Shown here piece after piece: positions 60,670-64,000 of a stretch of DNA of 64,000 nt. A program made the position numbers and the translations under genes. The first letter of the stretch is position 1. The number at the start of each line of letters is the position of its first letter. Source of the DNA: Chlamydiales bacterium (GTDB lineage Bacteria > Chlamydiota > Chlamydiia > Chlamydiales > JAAKFR01). Below the pieces are notes generated by a model that was given only the letters and a program-made list of their open reading frames with translations, ran no database searches and was not told where the DNA came from. The DNA is taken from assembly GCA_022601635.1 (NCBI GenBank), contig JAJACG010000024.1, forward strand, positions 62,001 to 126,000. The letters are read 5' to 3'.

Positions 60670-62319
60670 ATGAACCCAGTTACAACAAACTCTTCTTCAC
60701 AAGGACCTTCAGCTAAAAGGGTAGATAGCACACCCTCTCTATTCGGACGCATCGCTAAAGCGGTTGCAAGTTTCTTTGCTTCACTATTTTGCTGTATGCG
60801 CCCACAACGGAACGATCTAGATGAGCACACTGTTGTACAGTTTGATGAAATTCCAGAGGGTCTGCAGCCAGTTCAAGACATAGCAAATACAGCCATTGAT
60901 CAGCGCACAGAGTTTGAGAAGTTGAAAGCTGCTCTAGAGATCGATTTTCTTGCTGAAAAGGCGCCAATTGAGGTGACTGAAGAGAGTATTATACATCTCA
61001 TCTACTCTCCAAAGAGTTCGTTGCAAGAGAGAGTAGATAAGCTTCCTGCCGAGCAAAAAGCGGAGCTGCAAGAGACCTTGGATGCGAAAGAGGCAGAATT
61101 TCAAAAGTACAAAGATGCAGCTAGTTTACACAATGAATGGGTAGATACTGCAGCTACAATGGATGATACAGAATGGGCGGGTGTGGTTGAGCATCTCAAT
61201 AGTTGTAGGGACGTTAAGGGATGGAAGGATTTTGCCCAAAAACTAGTAGACAAGCGCTATCAGAGTAGAATCGATGAAACGGGGCATAAGCTTGAATATG
61301 AGCTGCAGATTCCAAGAGAGCGTGCCAATGAGAGTGACTTTGAACGTTACGATGCACTACTCACCAGCTCTGATCAGCTAAGATGTGAGATTATAGAACA
61401 TCAAGCTTTGCGTGCAGATAAAAAATCTACTTTAGAGAGGAAGCGGGGAAGTCATCTAATGCCACAAAGACCAGAGCCAGATTATCAATCTATCGCTCAG
61501 TTTCACGAAAGTTGGGTCAGCTATCTTCAGGATTTGCGTCAGTTCTATAAGTTGTCTGAAGAAGAAAGAGTAGTTTTTGAAGCAAAGATGGAGGGGTTGC
61601 AAGCTGTTCGTAATCAGATCAATCTAAAAACCCAAGAGAGAGCAGCGCGTTGGTTGTCAGCTCCTCACGCTGTATTGAGCGCTGCATCTACTTCAGCAAT
61701 TGCAGTGAACCGCGTTGAAAGGAAATCAGAGGCGGTAGAAGAATTCCAAGCAAATGATAAGAAGCTTGAAGATGAGATCGCAGTTCTAAAAAGGACCTAC
61801 AGTAAATGCGAAGATAGCTTGAAGGCGGGCAAAAATTTTGCAGTGAAAAGGAAAAGTTTTGGCAGGGAAGTGAAGTACACTGCAAAAGATGTCCGCGAAT
61901 TTAAAGCTGTTAGGAAATCCAGAGTTACAGATGCTGACCGAGCAATGAGAAGTCATAGTGATGATTTTAGAGTCAAAGCAAGCTCCTATGTTGAGAGCAT
62001 GAAATCCTATAAAGAAGCTGAGCAGGAAATTAAAGAATTAGAAGCAGGCCTTGCCCAGGCAGAGCGCAAACTAGCAGGTATGCTGGCTGAACAAGAGAGA
62101 GGGTCTGCAGAAATTCTTAGTCTAAAACCTAGAATTGAAAGAGAGAAAGCTATTCGAGAGTCCATTGCTAGCTATAAGGAAATTGTTGAGTCCTACAACT
62201 ACTGGGGAAGTGGTCAAGGGCATGCAGCCTTTGGACTACCAAAGCCAGAGGCTAGGAGTGCCCGAACTCTTCTAGCAAGCAGAGTGAGCGAACAAGACCT
62301 CACCTGTCTCGGTGCATAA
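60670..62319 (+). CDS. Long coiled-coil protein, candidate effector
   Basis: 549 residues, no family recognised. The N-terminus is Ser/Thr-rich (1-24) with a hydrophobic stretch and two Cys (28-43, F-F-A-S-L-F-C-C-M). The rest is highly charged and helical, with coiled coils (about 95-150, 200-275, 345-400 and 440-510). The phrase L-E-R-K-R-G-S recalls filament-forming helical proteins. A Ser-rich start without a signal peptide would suit type III secretion, but that is inference. It has its own promoter and RBS and no operon partner. Confidence 0.7.
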   Translation: MNPVTTNSSSQGPSAKRVDSTPSLFGRIAKAVASFFASLFCCMRPQRNDLDEHTVVQFDEIPEGLQPVQDIANTAIDQRTEFEKLKAALEIDFLAEKAPIEVTEESIIHLIYSPKSSLQERVDKLPAEQKAELQETLDAKEAEFQKYKDAASLHNEWVDTAATMDDTEWAGVVEHLNSCRDVKGWKDFAQKLVDKRYQSRIDETGHKLEYELQIPRERANESDFERYDALLTSSDQLRCEIIEHQALRADKKSTLERKRGSHLMPQRPEPDYQSIAQFHESWVSYLQDLRQFYKLSEEERVVFEAKMEGLQAVRNQINLKTQERAARWLSAPHAVLSAASTSAIAVNRVERKSEAVEEFQANDKKLEDEIAVLKRTYSKCEDSLKAGKNFAVKRKSFGREVKYTAKDVREFKAVRKSRVTDADRAMRSHSDDFRVKASSYVESMKSYKEAEQEIKELEAGLAQAERKLAGMLAEQERGSAEILSLKPRIEREKAIRESIASYKEIVESYNYWGSGQGHAAFGLPKPEARSARTLLASRVSEQDLTCLGA

Positions 62320-62391
62320 AATCCCCCTAGTCGAAAAGAGAGAAGTTTGCTAGTCTCGACTCTTATCAATTAGGAGTCAAACTTGAACTGT

Positions 62392-64000
62392 CTACTTCTC
62401 ATTCCACTACTTTTTTCATCTCTATTTGCCTCTTTTTCCATAAAAGAGAGACAACCCAATTGGCGACACACCGTCATCCAAAATCATGAAAATGGCAACC
62501 CAAAGCTAGTCATCTTCCACGAAGAGGGAGAACCGACCAAAGAGGTCTGCTTCTACCCAAATGGCGTTATCAAAAGCGAAGCCGATCTCCTCGGAGACCA
62601 CTACCACGGCGGCTGCCGCCTCTTCCACATCGGCGGAGAGATCTCCAAGCGCTGCATGTACAATCAAGGCAAACTCGATGGCCTCGTCGAATCCTTCTAC
62701 CCCAATGGCAAAATCGAAAGCCGTTGCTCATACCGACTCGGTGAAAAAGAGGGCCAGTGGCAGCAATTTTTTGCCAATGGTCAGAAAAAAGAGGAGGCTT
62801 TCTACAGCGATGGCAAAGTCGAAGGCACACTAACCTCCTACTACGAAGATGGATCCAAAAAGTGTGAGACCAATTACACAAGAGGACTTCCGATCGGCAA
62901 ATCGATGGAGTGGTACTCCCAAGAGGAGGGCGATGGTGATCTTAAAGTTGTTCGGCTTTACAAAGAGGGCCTTCTACACGGTGATGGTCAAAATCCAGCT
63001 GTTATGCGCTACGGCCTTCAGGAGAGCCTTCTCGAAATACAGGACTTCAAACATGGCAAACCCTTTGGGCTACACATCAAATACCACCCAAATGGGGAAG
63101 TCGCCTACCGCATTAACTACGTCGGTGGTGAAAAAGAGGGGAAAGAGCTCTACTACAGTGATGATGGCAAAGAGTGTGGTAGCGGAATCTATGTCAAAGG
63201 ACAACCAGTAGGTGTCCATCAGCTTTACAGCAATGATGGTACACTCTTGAAACGTGCCCGCTATGACCAGGATGGGAAATTGAGTGAGCCGATTGCTGAG
63301 TACTATCCAAATGGGCAGCTTCGATTGGCCTATGAGCTAGATGGGAAGGATTTTGAAGGCTCTTTTCGCGAGTGGTATCCAGATGGCTCTTTGAAAAATG
63401 ATTATAACTATGCCAAGGGCAAGCTTGAGGGTGAGCAGCTGGAGTACTACCAAGGTGGGCAGATCAAGTTGCGCGCCAATCTAATTGCGGGACAGTTTGA
63501 CGCCAATTATGAGGAGTGGTTTGCAGATGGGCAGCCCCGTTTTTTGCGGCACTACAGGGATGGAGTCTTAGAGGGGCTTTACCGTGAGTGGTTTGCAGAT
63601 GGCTCTTTACGTGTGGAGGGGAGCTATGTGGCTGGCAACAAGGAGGGGCTTTACCGTGAGTATACTGATGAGGGGGCTCTTCTTTTTGAGGGGCGCTATG
63701 TTTTGGGGCAGCCTAATGGTTTGATCCGTAACTGGTATTCTGATGGAACGCTGGCACAGGAGAGCCACTTTTTGAATGGCAAGCGTGAGGGTGTAGAGAA
63801 GAAGTATTGGCCTAATGGTCAAGTTGAATCACAGGCGACCTTTATTGCGGATGCTTTAGATGGGCAGGTGCAGAGCTGGCATCGAGATGGTTCGATCAAG
63901 GCGTTGATGCTCTATGATCGTGGCCAGCCGGTTGGGGAGCACCGCGAATATTATGCGCCAGTTGCGGAGGGTGTCCCAGGAAAGCTCTTTCGTGTTTACC
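62392..64000 (+). CDS. Secreted YwqK/MORN-like repeat protein, 5' part
   Basis: At least 536 residues, open at the right edge. It starts at a TTG with AGGAG six bases upstream. A signal peptide (hydrophobic 3-17) is followed by some twenty repeats of about 23 residues built on the pattern Y-x-N/D-G-x-[LI]-x-x-x-x-x-[YF]-x-x-G-[KQ]-x-x-G. These are the MORN-variant repeats of YwqK-type proteins, which fold as an extended beta-strip. No known catalytic domain is in view. Likely a surface or periplasmic protein. The 72 bp before it hold only a weak inverted repeat (AGTCGA with TCGACT). Confidence 0.78.

Noticed and set aside
62561..62833. 90-codon Ser/Thr/Lys-rich frame inside the MORN-like gene
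   Set aside because: It is an out-of-frame shadow of the repeat protein.
1..64000. tRNA, rRNA, CRISPR arrays, transposases, integrases
   Set aside because: Looked for tRNA TpsiC-like boxes in gaps, regular spacer-repeat arrays and DDE/tyrosine recombinase motifs; none was found. The only mobile-like sequences are the short inverted-repeat elements.

Overview
The window reads as chromosome of an environmental (chlamydia-like) member of the Chlamydiales. I infer this from gene order and from gene families. One block runs pbpB - TPR protein - sufBCDS - parB - oppF/oppD - DUF47 - phosphate permease - pgk. A second runs rho - coaE - polA - sohB/sppA - npt - pgsA plus glgC - metallophosphoesterase and hemH. 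From memory these match C. trachomatis CT682-CT693 and CT485-CT496, here brought together and interleaved with extra genes. An ATP/ADP translocase and several candidate host-directed proteins (ankyrin, LRR, long helical proteins with double hydrophobic segments) fit an obligate intracellular bacterium. The extra pathways are wider than in Chlamydiaceae. No rRNA, tRNA, CRISPR array, phage or transposase gene was recognised.

Layout. 1-2 kb: end of a penicillin-binding protein and a TPR protein. 2-5.4 kb (minus): a Wzz-like co-polymerase and a Wza-like lipoprotein. 5.4-6.7 kb: CNNM/CorC-type membrane protein. 6.7-11 kb: the Suf Fe-S operon. 11-12.4 kb (minus): NodB deacetylase and family 2 glycosyltransferase. 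12.4-13.1 kb: sparse region with a tiny ORF, a strong terminator and an old repeat. 13-14.5 kb: ankyrin protein. 14.6-18.4 kb: WbaP-type sugar transferase, GalE, a TPR membrane protein and a family 9 glycosyltransferase. 18.4-26.7 kb: ParB, two small unknowns, peptide ABC transporter parts, phosphate transport, a LAB_N membrane protein and a Cys-rich peptide. 26.7-32.2 kb: rho-coaE-polA-sppA. 32.4-37.7 kb: an unknown protein and a periplasm-spanning ABC exporter (adaptor, TolC, permease, ATPase). 38-43.5 kb: DedA, PgsA, Npt, Pgk, HemH. 43.5-47 kb: a giant LRR protein. 47-55.6 kb: a tightly overlapping operon for the whole de novo UMP pathway (carA carB pyrB pyrC pyrD pyrE pyrF). 55.6-58.7 kb: glgC, a phosphoesterase and an acidic protein. 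58.7-64 kb: a copper-type P-ATPase, a coiled-coil protein and the start of a long YwqK/MORN-like repeat protein.

Two things stand out. First, an intergenic repeat of about 165 bp with imperfect terminal inverted repeats and two internal hairpins. There are four full copies and one truncated copy between 32.2 and 41.3 kb, and a diverged one at 12.8 kb that keeps one hairpin through changed base pairs. It looks like a non-autonomous (MITE-like) family. Copies flank an ABC-exporter module set into an otherwise conserved chlamydial block, and one copy supplies the stop codon of a gene. Second, the 1152-residue LRR protein carries, after its repeats, a region with the hallmarks of an IpaH/SspH-type NEL E3 ubiquitin ligase (a C-x-D motif and a following helical signature). 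Its N-terminus has a double hydrophobic segment like chlamydial inclusion-membrane proteins.

PyrE and PyrF are also notable: both read like the two halves of eukaryotic UMP synthase, encoded as two genes overlapping by 14 bp. Metabolically the window mixes parasitic traits (nucleotide import) with self-sufficiency (de novo UMP, glycogen precursor, Fe-S assembly, haem).
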